From positions 1,552,892-1,616,891 of the forward strand of contig CP092873.1 of the NCBI GenBank assembly GCA_030710605.1: a stretch of DNA of 64,000 nucleotides, written 5' to 3'. Below, in pieces: positions 47,444 through 59,470 of the stretch; position 1 is the first letter of the stretch; each line of letters begins with the position of its first letter. The translations under genes were made by a program, and so were the position numbers. Below the pieces are notes generated by a model. It was not told the DNA's origin. It searched no databases and was given only the letters and a program-made list of their open reading frames with translations. Source of the stretch: Cordylochernes scorpioides (lineage: Eukaryota > Arthropoda > Arachnida > Pseudoscorpiones > Chernetidae).

Positions 47444-47640
47444 GTTTAAGTTTACATGTACAATGTTTTAGTAAACAAAATATATTTCTATAGTTAAAAT
47501 TTGTGCAATTCTTATTTTCATTCAATTCCTTGTTCCTATTGTGCAATTTAATTATATTCATATCAATAAATATTCTACCGTTGTCACGTAAAATCTTCGC
47601 CCGTAAAACCGACTTTACAGGCAACCATTGTTTTTTTTTT

Positions 47641-50594
47641 TAATATCGAAACTTTGATGTTTGAATGCTTTTTTTTTAAGTTTCATAATTATAAATAACT
47701 CCCCACCCCCAATTTTTTAATAAACAAAAATGGAGCCGCTTTAAGTTCTGTCAGTAAGTATATGTAAATGGTGGGGAAAGAGTATGTTAATTATTTCAAG
47801 CATAGCATTCAGAGCCATCTGTATTTAAAATATGAAAATATTTCGCGCGCCAATTGATTTTCACTTTAATATTTAAATAATCATGAAAACTATTGGGATT
47901 GGCCTGGTTGATCTTCCCGGAAGTTGCCGTTGTTTGCGGTGAACTCTTCTTCTGGTAAAACTGTAGAGTTTTAAAACTCTGGGAAATTTTCCTGCGTTTT
48001 CAAATCAGTATAAGCTCTGAAGCTCCAGGGCCCAAAATATGTGAAGCAAGTTCATCCTCGGTTTATAAAATGAAACAACTTTCAGAATCTTCCTCAAGTT
48101 GCAAGCCCTTGAGCCACTATAGGTCCGAGGATCCAAACATTTGACATTTACTGACACAACTTATGTTGATCGGACCAGACCCGGCACATTGAAAATATTC
48201 GCTGGTCGAAATTCTGTCGTAACTTGTCGTTTCAATCTTCCAAGTCCGCTCGCGTTTTGTAGTTGGGAATTGGACATCTTCCATTGACGGCAGTAGTTGA
48301 ATAACAGTTACGGTGCGCATAGCTTCTCTACTGATAGTACGTTAGTTATTTCAGGTATATTCATCCTGTATACAGTCTGATTATTCCTGAACCTGGGCAA
48401 TCCTCTGTTCGGTTTTTTCAAGAGGTATTCATCTTTGTTCTTCTGAGCATAGAGATGAATGGCCACTGTCTTTTAACGATGATCAATATTCAAAAGCAAG
48501 CTGAGTCTAAAGATGTATGAAGCGTCATATAATTTCGAACCATTCAAGGTGTTTTTGAATTTACGATTTAGTAAAGCAAAGGCCTGTGAAACACTGATGA
48601 GCGCAGAGAGATTTAGCAAAGCCACATTAAGCAGCCAAGTTGTAGTCCTCATGAGCAAAAAATGGGACCTTTACGCCAAGTTGTCGACTCTCGGTCTCAA
48701 CCCGTAGTCGCCTAAGCATTCTATGAGGGTTTACTTTCGCCAGAACTCTAGCATCCCAAGTAGATGGCCGGCCATTCCCTAATGTCTCACTGGAGATATC
48801 ATCCAAAGGAGAACAAAACTGGCTTGGGCGGCAGTTCTTCACCCCAATCTCCGGGACGTGGGAAATTTGTCAAAACAGCCACCGACCGACCTGGGGTTCC
48901 GGAACGTCTCAAGTGCTGTCACACAAGCTCAATCAAGGTTGGGAAAGGTTGTGACCCTCAGACGAAATGGGTCCTTTTCCAACCAAACGATACACCTTTG
49001 GTCAACATGGCGCTGAATCTAGGTCGGCGCCAGCGGCGGCTGGTTAACTGGGGGGAGGCCTCTGCGGGCCCCCGTGCATATACGTGGAGCAGGGTACATT
49101 GAGAGAAACTTGTTCCATTTATTAACTCTCGAGCGAATTTACGGCGGGAGTATTGATCTCCAACAACTACCATTCGACAAACCAAAGTGATGAATATCTA
49201 TAAAGTGAATATATTAACTTATCAAATCCCATAATTTTAACAACTATTACACAATCTAGTACATTCAGAATGGCGTTGTTCCACTGAGTGAATATACATC
49301 GAGTGGTACTCTAACCCGTACCTTGATTATCTACAGACTGTGTAGGTCCAGAGATGTTACGTTTCCACGTTTGTAGCCAGGTGAATATTTTCTATGCTCC
49401 CCCACACATGCGTTAGAGTGTGGCACATCGCACTCGTGTTAAGTATCCATACAAGCAGGATCACTACGGGGATCTGTTGTGATATAGAGTGCCAGTTGTA
49501 ATTCATCAGATATAGTGGGCGCATCCCATGTGTTATCTGGAATACACTCAATGGAGATGTAAAAATCCTTCACAAGAAACGGGAAGTGAAACTTGGCACA
49601 AAGGCCGGCCACCCAAAAGGGGATTTCAAGAACGGGAGGCTTATAGGAGATAAAGAAAGTGAAAGGTGAAAAAGAAAATAAAAAACATTGAAGATTACCC
49701 GAATGTGGTTACCTGAACAAATGGATTAAAATTTATAAAAAATCCCCAACAAAATTCGAATAACAAAAATGGGGGAAATAATATGGCAGTAACTCCTTAT
49801 GTTAAATGAACCGCGATAACAAGAAATAAAACTAGAATTTTGATGAAATTTAAAATTTGGTACAATACCCGAATTTAAAAAATAAAATAAACAAGACACA
49901 GTGTATAAACATATACATGTATGTATATAGAATGATTGTAAGCGAAGCTTCGCTAACGTTATCGACACAGGTAATCTCGCCATTTGAAACTGTTATCGTC
50001 AATTTAATTCTATTAACTGGTATCAAGTTAAATATTATCTTCTTAATTCTAATATAAATTCTTTCATAAAAGAAAAAATATATTCATTATCTAATTTGTC
50101 ACTACAGTGAGGTATTTGTATAGCATTGCAAACATATTTCGCTTACGACACACTCTTTGATGACTACATTTAGTGTTAGATGTTATTTACTAATATTATA
50201 ATAATATATTCCCCTCTATTTCCGCACCAGATTGTCATCATTATAAAGCTATAAACCACAATTCTTTTAAATAAAAAATTAACATCTCTCATAAGGAGGA
50301 AAAAATTCTTTCTTCACTTTAGTTTTTTCAAAATTATAGTAAAAATATTATAATGGTTCTGTCTTTGCTCTTTTCTATAAAACTTCCGCTTAATACTTTT
50401 TTATCCAGCCTATAACGTATAACTGGCTAAGCTGTGCTGGAAGGTTTTTTTCTTTCATTTTATAATTCTAATTTATTTATCAAAAATATCAAAAGCGCAA
50501 ACATCTTATATTTTAACTCTCTTAACTCCATATATTTACTTTATATATGTGTTTACTCAAATCTAAAATTTATCTTAATTTTATTATATATATA
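47641..50594. other. Noncoding sequence, no gene recognised
   Basis: It turns strongly AT-rich after 49700. A frame of 112 codons at 48764-49102 has no recognisable domain and is not called. Confidence 0.4.
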
Positions 50595-51126
50595 TTTAAT
50601 TAAAAAGAGGCATATATTGGATCAAAATAACATTTATTTTACCAATAGTTCAGTTGGCTGAACGCCAACCTTTATCAAGGTATTATAACATTTTAAAGTG
50701 TGTCAACAACAAACTCAGCGCCACATAACGTCAACAGAATTAAGTTTTAAAAAACATGTTGTCACATTCAAGAGGAATTTTTTTTATATATGCATTTATA
50801 CCATGGACAAAATATATCCCGTTAAACATGGGTGTGAATATTTTGAAAAATTAACAATGACATATATTTTATATTTAAAATTATCTGTACTATGTGTAAA
50901 AAAAAGGTTTTTCGTATAAAAAATAAATAAAAATAACAAAATATATATAAAATAAAATGTTAAGCTAAAATGTTTACCCAAAACCCAAAGCGATTTTGAA
51001 AATAGAGCAATCCATAAATGGCACATTAAATATGTTATAACACCTTGATAAAGGTTGGCGTTCAGCCAACTGAAATTTTGGTAAAATAAATGATATTTTG
51101 ATCCAATATATGTCTTTTTAATTAAA
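50595..51126. mobile_element. Foldback element with GTTGGC-GTTCA-GCCAAC hairpin
   Basis: The arms are inverse complements from TTTAATTAAAAAGAGGCATA (left) to TATGTCTTTTTAATTAAA (right). Both carry CCTTGATAAAGGTTGGCGTT followed by CAGCCAACTGAA. A third copy of the right arm lies at 60425-60560. The block has the layout UUGAUAA-hairpin-GAAA, like a decayed hammerhead core. Confidence 0.75.
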
Positions 51127-52453
51127 CATTTATATATCGTGTGTGTACAGAATTAGTTTGCTATTTTCTGATAAAAAAAAGTCTAATCAATACATTTAAT
51201 ATAATATTTAAACTCTTTGACTAATAATTTTTCTACTAAATTTCCCCCTAAATACTTTTAAAACATATAATTGAGGAAAAATAAATTCAATAAAACATGC
51301 ACTTGAAAATATGGAATACAATGAACAAAATGTAAGTAAGAAAAACTGGATTTATATATATAATATGAATATGATGTTTTTTTTAATGGAGAGATTAAAT
51401 TTGTTAGTTTAAAAACACAAATGGTATTTTGAATCTGCACAATATATTTTTATTTAAATTATATAAATATTAAAATACATTTTATATATTTTTTAAAATA
51501 GAACAATCCATAAATAAATCTTTAATTAAAAAGGCATATGTTGGATCAAAATATCATTGGTTTTGATAAAATAAATGATATTTTGATACAACATATGCTT
51601 TTTAATCAAACATTATATATATAATACTAATCTTTTAAACCAATTAAATGCTAATGGTTTTGAGAGTGAGGGTTTTTAAATAAAAATATTCATGAAAATA
51701 TAAAGGGGACTACATAAATTTAAGATCATTTAAATTGCATCATTTAAATCAAAATGCTTTAAAAAGATGTTTTTATTAAATTTGTGATAAAAATAAAAAC
51801 TTACTCAATATTAAGAAAAAGGCTTCTCTTGATTATATTTCACCAAAGATTACATAAAATATAACCTACATATTTATTTCTATCTTAATATTTAACAAAA
51901 CATTATAATCTTCTGTTTTATTTCCAATGATGCTAAATTGAAATCCTATAATTCATAGAAAATAAAATTTAATTAGAATTTGTAACCATTGGAACAAGAT
52001 ATTAATAGAATTTATTTTCAATAATTGATAACTAAATTGTATAATTTGGTTCATTTAGTGTGTGTGCGTTATAGAAACTTTTATATTTTATTTAAAACCT
52101 TTATACGTTTTAATAAATTACGCTCATATATAAAACTATTAAAAAAATACTTTTCAAATTTGCGCACGAATTCCTATATCCAATTTAATCAATTAATAAT
52201 ATATTAATGAATTATTATATCCTTATTTTAAATTAAAATGAATGTGGGGAGTTGTGTTTAAATTATATCAAAAATGTATTATTGTTCCATGCTTGTCGGC
52301 ATCACAGTAACAGCAAAGATTAAATAGATTAATGTCAAATATTCTTAATACTTCTCTAGTAAGAAACATTTACTTTCTTGCTCTTGAGAAATTGCTAACA
52401 TTTATTTTTCTAATAAAAATATTGCGAGCGAAACATAAGTAGCTCTCCTCTCT
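51127..52453. other. AT-rich noncoding sequence
   Basis: 51530-51615 is a small inverted repeat (GGCATATGTTGGATCAAAAT and its inverse complement) related to the arms of the element at 50595. Nothing else is supported. Confidence 0.5.
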
Positions 52454-53345
52454 CCTTGCACAATATTAAAACTTTTTTTTAAATTCCAAGGTAAACTTTC
52501 TCTTCACAATTTCTTCAACATATTTCTTTGCCTTCATTAATGCGTTATAGATCTTATTGATATATAGGTTTTTAACTTTTAATTTAGACAATTTTAATTT
52601 ATATTTAGACATTTTTTTCATTTTAAATTATACATTTTCAATTTAGACACATGGACTTTTCTATAAAAATAAAAATAAAAATGTCTAAATTAAAATGAAA
52701 AATGTCTAAATTGAAATGAAAAATGTCTAAATATAAATTAAAATTGTCTAATTAAAAGTTAAAACCTATATATATTTTTGTGCAATTTTTAAATTAAAAA
52801 TATTGAAATACAATTCACGTATTGTATCGTGTGATATATAGGTTTTTAACTTTTAATAAGACATTTTAAATTTATATTTAGACATTTTTCATTTTAATTT
52901 AAACACTTTCAACTCCTTGCACAATATTAAAACTTTTTTTTTAAATTCCAAGGTAAACTTTCTCTTCACAATTTCTTCAACATATTTCTTTGATATAGCC
53001 TTCATTAATGCGTTATAGATCTTATTGATATATATATTTGTGCAATTTATTAAATTAAAAATATTGAAATACAATTCACGTATTGTATCGTGTGATATAT
53101 AGGTTTTTAACTTTTAATAAGACATTTTAAATTATATTTAGACATTTTTCATTTTAATTTAAACACTTTCAGTTTTATTTAGACATTTTCAATTTTAATT
53201 TAGACATTTTTCATTTTAATTTAGACATTTTTCATTTTAATTTAGACACCTGGACTTTTTATAGAAAAGTCCATGTATCTAAATTAAAAATGAAAAATGT
53301 CTAAATATAAATTAAAATTGTCTAATTAAGAGTTAAAAACCAATA
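52454..53345. repeat. Two AT-rich foldbacks with a duplicated shared segment
   Basis: 52454-52558 is repeated at 52914-53035 (CCAAGGTAAACTTTCTCTTC, then AACATATTTCTTTG). Each is followed by a foldback (52560-52775 and 53099-53342), built from TTTAGACATTTTTCATTTTA motifs and their complements, around a GGACTTTT-CTATA/AAAAGTCC centre. Confidence 0.75.
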
Positions 53346-53473
53346 TTCTAATTTTGCATAAAAATAATTGCACTCCTTTTTTTTGTAATAATTAGTTAAA
53401 TATATAGTTTTAATTGTATTAAATGAGTTTCGAATTGTTCAAAAATGGGAATAAATTAATTAACATATAAAAA

Positions 53474-53545
53474 GTCGGTGGACGAGTGGGTAACACCCTC
53501 GATTCCCGACAGTCATGAACCGGGATTGAATCCCGCATTGAAATT
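53474..53545 (+). repeat. tRNA-derived sequence, probable SINE head
   Basis: GTCGGTGGACGAGTGGGTAA fits an A box of the Ser/Leu tRNA type. CGGGATTGAATCCCGCATTG supplies a B box and T-arm. The same GTCGGTGG start and CCCGCATTG end occur in the SINE at 62001. There is no proper acceptor stem, so it is not a functional tRNA. Confidence 0.6.
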
Positions 53546-55199
53546 TTGTTTAATATATGAATAACCTTCATATATTATTCACTGTTTCAATTATCATGAA
53601 CTAGGTTGCTCTTGTTGAGCGGTACCTAATAATGTGATTTTGAACCGATATTAATTAATAAAAATTATTAAGTATATAAAAATGATTTAATTATTTTAAA
53701 GTATAAAAAATTAAAAAAGGTTTATAATGTCTGATGTATAATGATACAGATTTATATACTTACATAAAAATAATTTCGAAACAAAATCAATATACTCAAT
53801 CTAAACCACAGACTAATGTATTTCACCTAATTAGAAAGGGTAAGCGAATATTCTGAAACTCAATGTGTAAATCCGGTCAACAAGTCAATTGCAACATCCT
53901 GTGACAAAAAAAAAAACTCATAGATTATCCTCTTTAATCAGTTGAGTAGAAATCCGTGATGTCAGGGATTAAGGAACTTCCCCCACTTTCCCATTATTAA
54001 ACAAGCAGAAGAAGAAAACGGATGAAGGGGATTGTCAAAGCACCGAGCGGCCACCTACGCCGAAATCACATCCAAATTATTGATAATACGGACGATACAA
54101 TCGTTTGTTCAATCCCCCCTTCTTTAAGACGCGTACACTGGAAGTGAGGCGTGAGCGGGGGGGAATAGAAATCGACGATAACTGTTGAAGGCCCCCTTCC
54201 GACCGCAGAGGGGGGTGAGGATGGGAAAGAAATGCTTCAAAAAGCATCGACTTTATGATAAATCATGCAGAAGATCCGATGACCTCATCTCCCGAAAGGA
54301 AGGAAGAATCTTCAAGAATAAATCTAGGTGGAATAAAAAAAATCAGAAGAATAACCTTGCGAGAAAAAGGAAGGACGTAATTTTGAAGTATTTCCGAAGA
54401 AAAGTATGTTTTTTATATGGTAAGAAAAGTAGCAATAAAACGTTAAAGATTTCCACTCACTGATCAAGCATTGTCCCCGTTCCCTTCTGTGAATAAATAT
54501 TACCCGTGTTGCCTACCTTTTTTTTCTGTTCCTCTCTTATTGTGCCGAAGTTAGAAATCTAATAAAACGAAGCCAAATATTTGAAGAAAAAATGGTATCG
54601 GGGAGCGAGTTATTAGAAAATTAATAAAAACGAAATTGAGTTTGGTATAAAAAGGAGCAGGGTGTGTCGGAATCTGGGTTTGTGTAGTAGGTTAGTGGGA
54701 TCGTCTGCTGTGGAAGAATTTGGTGCAAATTAAGGCGAGGGTTGCAGCTGTCGTGTGGCGCAATCTATTTGCACATCTCCAGCTGCCATCCCGCGTCAAG
54801 CTTCCGTTTTCTAATATAGTATTTTTTTTTTTTTTTGCACAAAACGTGCACCATGTGTGAATGTCATCGCCAGTTTCTCTGCATTGGAGCAGGTCCCGTT
54901 CTTGGAGACATCATACTTCTCTATCTCCCCACAGCTCCAGTCCATTTCTTCTTATTTCTAACACCTCATTTCACCCTCAAGAACGTTCTTCACCGAACCC
55001 TCTATATCCCGTTCATTTCTCTGTGCGTTTGGACGATGGTCAAGCGACGCGTGAAAAGCCATGCCACTTGTACATGTGGCAATGTGACAAACGCCACATT
55101 CCCAGCTAACATTGTGCACAGGAACCTGTGTTTCTGTCGAATGTTCTTCTGTCTTCTAAGAACAGATAACAATTTCTTGGTGAAACTTAAAAACCAATA
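53546..55199. other. Noncoding sequence, two weak unassigned frames
   Basis: A TATAAAAAGG motif at about 54640 could be a core promoter. Frames at 54185-54463 (Lys/Arg-rich) and 54835-55200 (Cys-containing) have no recognisable domain. I do not call a gene. Confidence 0.35.
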
Positions 55200-56462
55200 G
55201 TTTCATTGACAAAACTTAAGGAGTTGGAAAGTCTTTGATGTCGCCGGTGGTCTGTTTTTATTTTTTAAGGATATATAAGCAATTTTGTTCACACTTGGTT
55301 ATCTCGTGTGTCTTCAATAAAGGTCACGTAATATCTTTCAGAGTTATTGTCTGAATCCCGATATATATACTGAAAGATACAACTTCCTTAAGTTTTGTCC
55401 ATGAGTGTATATTGGTTATCTCGTGTGTCTTCAATAAAGGTCACTGTAATATCTGTTAGAGTTATTGTCTGAATCCCGATATACATGCTAAAAGGTATAA
55501 CTTCCTTAAGTTTTGTCCATGAGTGTATATTGGTTATCTCGTGTGTCTTCAATAAAGGTCACTGTAATATCTTTCAGAGTTATTGTCTGAATCCCGATAT
55601 ATATACTGAAAGATACAACTTCCTTAAGTTTTGTCCATGAGTGTATATTGGTTATCTCGTGTGTCTTCAATAAAGGTCACTGTAATATCTTTCAGAGTTA
55701 TTGTCTGAATCCCGATATATATACTGAAAGATACAACTTCCTTAAGTTTTGTCCATGAGTGTATATTGGTTATCTCGTGTGTCTTCAATAAAGGCCACTG
55801 TAATATCTTTCAGAGTTATTGTCTAAATCCCGATATACATGCTGAAAGGTACAACTTCCTAAGTTTTGTCCATGAGTGTATATTGGTGATCTCGTGTGTC
55901 TTCAATAAAGGTCACTGCAATATCTTTCAGAGTTATTGTCTAAATCCCGATATACATGGTAAAAGGTACAACTTCCTTAAGTTTTGTCCATGAGTGTATA
56001 TTGGTTATCTCGTGTGTCTTCAATAAAGGTCACTGCAATATCTTTCAGAGTTATTGTCTAAATCCCGATATACATGGTAAAAGGTACAACTTCCTAAGTT
56101 TTGTCCATGAGTGTATATTGGTTATCTCGTGTGTCTTCAATAAAGGTCACTGCAATATCTTTCAGAGTTATTGTCTAAATCCCGATATACATGGTAAAAG
56201 GTACAGCTTCCTTAAGTGTTGTCCATGAGTGTATATTGGTTATCTCGTGTGTCTTCAATAAAGGTCACTGCAATATATTTCATAGTTATTGTCTAAATCC
56301 CGATATACATGGTAAAAGGTACAACTTCCTAAGTTTTGTCTATGAGTGTATATTGGTTATCTCGTGTGTCTTCAATAAAGGTCACTGCAATATATTTCAG
56401 AGTTATTGTCTAAATCCCGATATACATGGTAAAAGGTACAACTTCCTTAAGTTTTGTCTAAC
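55200..56462. repeat. 118-bp tandem array, about 10 copies, inside a dispersed element
   Basis: The unit contains TTGGTTATCTCGTGTGTCTT, CAATAAAGGTCACTG, CAGAGTTATTGTCT and CTTAAGTTTTGTCCATGAGT. Units start near 55294, 55412, 55530, 55648, 55766, 55884, 56001, 56118, 56238 and 56352. The left flank (GACAAAACTTAAGGAGTTGG, then GATGTCGCCGGTGGTC) is the left end of the small element at 41338-41535, where the unit is single. Confidence 0.92.
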
Positions 56463-57360
56463 AGCGTAAATATATATAGGTATGACAAAATGTATCCCTG
56501 GATGGCTTAATTTTCATTTTACTTATATTTGTTTTAAAATTTTTTTCAAAAAAACAATGATTCATGAAATCGAGTTAAATAAAAGTTTTTAAAATGGGGA
56601 TGGGTGTTATAGCAACAATCACATTTCTGGAGCCTCGGCACGGCTGGGGATTGAATCGTTGTCAGACGACTCGACCTTCAGTTATCGTCTGTCTCAACGT
56701 TATATCTTGTTTGAACAATGGCAAGAAACTGAAGAACTTTGTAGATCTCCTACACTACAGTGGAGAAACCTCCTGGAAGAAGCTAGCCACGCTGTGGCCG
56801 ACCTCACTAACGCCTCAACAGCGACCAGACCCTCGCCTGTCGCTTTGACATTCGAAATATTTTCCATCGCAGTAAGGACAGTAGAAGTTTGATTTAAAAC
56901 ATTCGCGTCTAACATTCGTTATATATAGATGGCGCGCGTTATTACTTCGTATTAACTAAGAAATCACAGAAAAACCTCCGATTTTCTGCAGAACTCCAAG
57001 TTGGAAATTTATTTGCAGCTTCCACGTAGAAGTTTGCTCTGGTCGCTCGCCAATACTTGCTGTTCTCATGCCACCTCGGCCAGAAGAAAATCTTTGTTTT
57101 TCACGAAGTATCAATAACTATCATTCTTTCATCATAATCTCAAATAAAATTCACGTCGGGAAGACATCAAATGTTATCAATGGTTCACGTCTTTTCATGC
57201 TTAGTTGGGATCCTGGCGAATGGTATTTGTTGAAACGTCGCTGTGAATAAAGAATTGTATCTGGGATTGCCACAAGGGCCAGACAACTTGATCAACCTAA
57301 GCGGGAATACAGTCAGCCGGCACAGAGGTGGGAGCATCTACAGCAGACATTCCAAATGAT
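56463..57360. other. Noncoding sequence with a foldback-family tail
   Basis: 56865-56940 (CATCGCAGTAAGGACAGTAG, then GATGGCGCGC) is the end of the family seen at 43740. No gene is recognised elsewhere. Confidence 0.45.
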
Positions 57361-57515
57361 TTAAGGAAGAAACATTTTTTTGCAACAAGTTTCTTTTATT
57401 CTGCAATTTGGCAAGCGAAATCGGCCTGATGATAGGCTAACGCCTGAAAGCTTGCCAAATTGCAGAATAAAAGAAACTTGTTGCAAAAAATTTTTTCTTC
57501 CTTAAATTACTGATT
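57361..57515. mobile_element. Foldback element with a hammerhead-like loop
   Basis: Arms 57361-57416 and 57450-57513 are nearly perfect inverse complements (GTTTCTTTTATTCTGCAATT and its complement). The loop region holds the motif described at 57423-57456. Confidence 0.85.
57423..57456 (+). ncRNA. Hammerhead-like motif, intact core, short stem I
   Basis: GGC, then CTGATGA (57426-57432), one extra T, stem II AGGC-TAAC-GCCT (57434-57445), GAAA (57446-57449), GCTT, then GCC. AGCT is palindromic, as in dimeric minimal hammerheads, and CUU is an acceptable cleavage triplet. Stem I is only 3 bp (GGC/GCC). Activity is uncertain. Confidence 0.45.
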
Positions 57516-58275
57516 GCAATTATTTAGGTTTTTATAGTGATTCCAAATGATGTACATCAAGTATCCAATGTACGAAGGACGATACTGACGTTGACTGCAC
57601 ATATTTGACATTGCACATGTTACGACATCGCGGTAACGACTGCGCAGCGATGTCAAGTCTACGACCCAAACATCGACCATGTTGCAGCCACCGGGGTTTT
57701 CTGCGATGGTTTCCTCGCTGCATGGAACCGAAGACTTCAGATAGGAATATTCATCACCTAAAATCTCTATCGACCAGGGAATATCACTCGAACATCAAAT
57801 GGATCATCTCGGGATCTAGATTTCCTCAAGATGTGATGTAAAGTGCCGAAGGTGTGTCTCCAGACAGTGGCGGTCGCTGAACCGCTGGGCCAATGTTTGC
57901 CTTCCCCGGATAAGTATGCAGCTAGGAAGGGTTAAGCAGGGGGTCGTCTTTATTTGTCTTCTCGCGGGTGGGCCGCGTGGGTGGCTACCAATTGTGGAGC
58001 TCCAAGTTACAGCTGAGCCCAAAACTTAATGAATTATACTGCACAGCCTGTGTGACACCGGCCTCTCGGGCCTGGGTTGAAGGCGGTGGAATCCAGCAAT
58101 CACGCAACCTCCCCGCCCAGCCAATCTGCCGGCAATAGCTCTGCGGATCACCCGGATGCCAACACACCAGTTGGTGCAAATAGGAAGCTGAAGCTGTAAA
58201 TTGTCATCAAAATAACTCTTTGGCCAATTTAGGCCAACATAGTTACGGTAATGGAAGGTTAATGTCTACATCAGG
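57516..58275. other. Noncoding sequence, no gene recognised
   Basis: Moderately GC-rich, especially 57840-58160. It looks like old repeat material, but I cannot assign a family. Confidence 0.35.
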
Positions 58276-58313
58276 ATTCGCTTCTCGGCTTCTCGGCTCT
58301 AAGATCAAGTGTA
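58276..58313 (+). pseudogene. 5' end of U2 snRNA, retrocopied fragment
   Basis: TCGCTTCTCGGC, then CTAAGATCAAGTGTA, reproduces the highly conserved first 35 or so nucleotides of U2 snRNA, with an altered first stem-loop. The fragment is bounded by a 12-bp direct repeat, TACATCAGGATT (58267-58278 and 58312-58323), which looks like a target-site duplication. The rest of U2 is absent. Confidence 0.7.
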
Positions 58314-58406
58314 CATCAGGATTACTTATCGTATTGATAGAGGCTGCCTGGCCGGCATTCATATTTATATGAAAACTAGACATTTCGGCCAGTTGGAGTT
58401 TTTAAT

Positions 58407-58450
58407 TTTCTCAACGTTTCGACAAAAATCTTTTGTCTTCGTCAGGAGAA
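58407..58450 (-). ncRNA. Hammerhead-like ribozyme motif (minus strand)
   Basis: Read on the minus strand: stem I TTCTC, CTGACGA, a long stem II (GACAAAA/TTTTGTC after one extra A), GAAA, CGTT, stem I GAGAA. The core is intact. ACGU is palindromic, so stem III could form between two molecules, and GUU is a valid cleavage triplet. The extra A before stem II is a deviation. Confidence 0.55.
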
Positions 58451-58548
58451 GTAAATAAAAATAAAGCATTTGGCAAGGCGTTAAAAATTGTTAATTGTAA
58501 GATTGTTAACAAATTTTAACGCCTTCCCAAATGCTTAATTTTAATTTA

Positions 58549-58596
58549 CTTTTCCTGACGAAGACAAAATATTTTTGTCGAAACATTGAGAAAATA
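58549..58596 (+). ncRNA. Decayed hammerhead-like motif (plus strand)
   Basis: The partner of the motif at 58407 in the opposite arm: TTTTC, CTGACGA, stem II, GAAA, CATT, GAGAAAA. The change CGTT to CATT breaks the palindromic stem III. Confidence 0.4.
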
Positions 58597-58636
58597 AAAA
58601 AAAACTAACTGGCCGAAGTGTCTAGTTTTCCTAGAA

Positions 58637-59470
58637 ATCAGGATTACTTGGTTATCTCACTACGGCAGATAAGTCTGTAGATTTCTTATTGACATCTCTC
58701 AAAGGTAAAAATGATACACATAAAAGTTAAAGAGTTATACATTATGGGGGAACACTATAAACAAAGAGACAATGTATATAATTACATATAGTCGAGGAGA
58801 CTTCCCCAACACAGCAGAGTCCTCCTCCAGACAGGATCTCTCAGTTCAATGTTGATACTTATAGAGAGTCAAGTGCAAACTATAAACAAAGAGACAATGT
58901 ACATGATTACATACAGTCGAGGAGACTTCCCCAACACAGCAGAGTCCAGACAATCAGGAGGTTATCTCTCCTCATTTCAGAACTTAAGACTTGTAAATAG
59001 ATATCTTTGTTGACACAAGAATGGAATTGTCGACTACAGGAAGAAGTTCTACTTACATTGCTCGCTACACAGAGAGAAAGCCGCTACATCTACGAGCCCA
59101 GCTGGATGGATACCTGCGGCGTCTATGAACACGACACCAACTGATTTTATTTGCATATCAATCTTTATATTATAGGATTAGTTATTTACATAAGTTTTTA
59201 TAAAACGGTGTATGCTAATTATTCATATGTTCGCCATTTCTCGCGCCCGCGCGCTACAATTCTCTGCCAACAGAATCTAACCTCAGGACAACACACGACC
59301 TGGTCACACAAGCTGAGCGGCATGGAAGCTGAAATGCCGTTTTAAGCCACACGTGCCAAACCCTGGTTTGATAAAGGAAGTTGAGTAGCCGAACACAACA
59401 ACAACAACAAAGAAGAACCTAGGACTCTTTGTGGCAACTAACCTAGAAACAGACCTATAACATGTGAAGA
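58637..59470. repeat. Noncoding; includes a short direct duplication
   Basis: 58755-58830 is repeated at 58880-58950 (CTATAAACAAAGAGACAATG, then GTCGAGGAGACTTCCCCAAC). An (AAC)n tail-like run lies at 59395-59412. No gene is recognised. Confidence 0.6.

Larger units (their letters stand above)
45001..47640 (+). mobile_element. Helentron (endonuclease-bearing Helitron) deletion derivative, limits approximate
   Basis: It contains a DUF6570-like N-terminal region joined to a C-terminal endonuclease fragment (see the two entries). A GC-rich promoter-like region precedes it, with a 26-nt perfect palindrome at 45076-45101 (GCTGCGCGCGCAGC repeated head to head). A leader exon ends at AATAAAG|GTAAAT (45295), and a probable 5' UTR intron runs 45296-45807 (acceptor TTCAACAG). 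The exact termini were not identified. Confidence 0.7.
58365..58636. mobile_element. Foldback element with a hammerhead-like core in each arm
   Basis: The ends ACTAGACATTTCGGCCAGTT and AACTGGCCGAAGTGTCTAGT (approximate) are inverse complements. The arms continue inward through the cores at 58407-58450 and 58549-58596 and the segment AAGCATTTGGCAAGGCGTTA and its complement. The centre is near 58497. Confidence 0.85.

Noticed and set aside
48764-49102. 112-codon plus-strand frame
   Set aside because: No domain resemblance and an overlapping antisense frame of similar quality.
54185-54463. Lys/Arg-rich 92-codon frame downstream of no promoter
   Set aside because: Purine-rich sequence gives such frames by chance; no conserved motif.
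54835-55200. 121-codon Cys-containing frame near a TATAAAAAGG motif
   Set aside because: No signal peptide or spaced Cys pattern, the start lies in a T-run, and the end runs into a repeat; not convincing.
55766-56469. Three overlapping frames of 75-92 codons with repeated CVFNKGHCNIF
   Set aside because: Produced by the 118-bp tandem array; each stops within two units.
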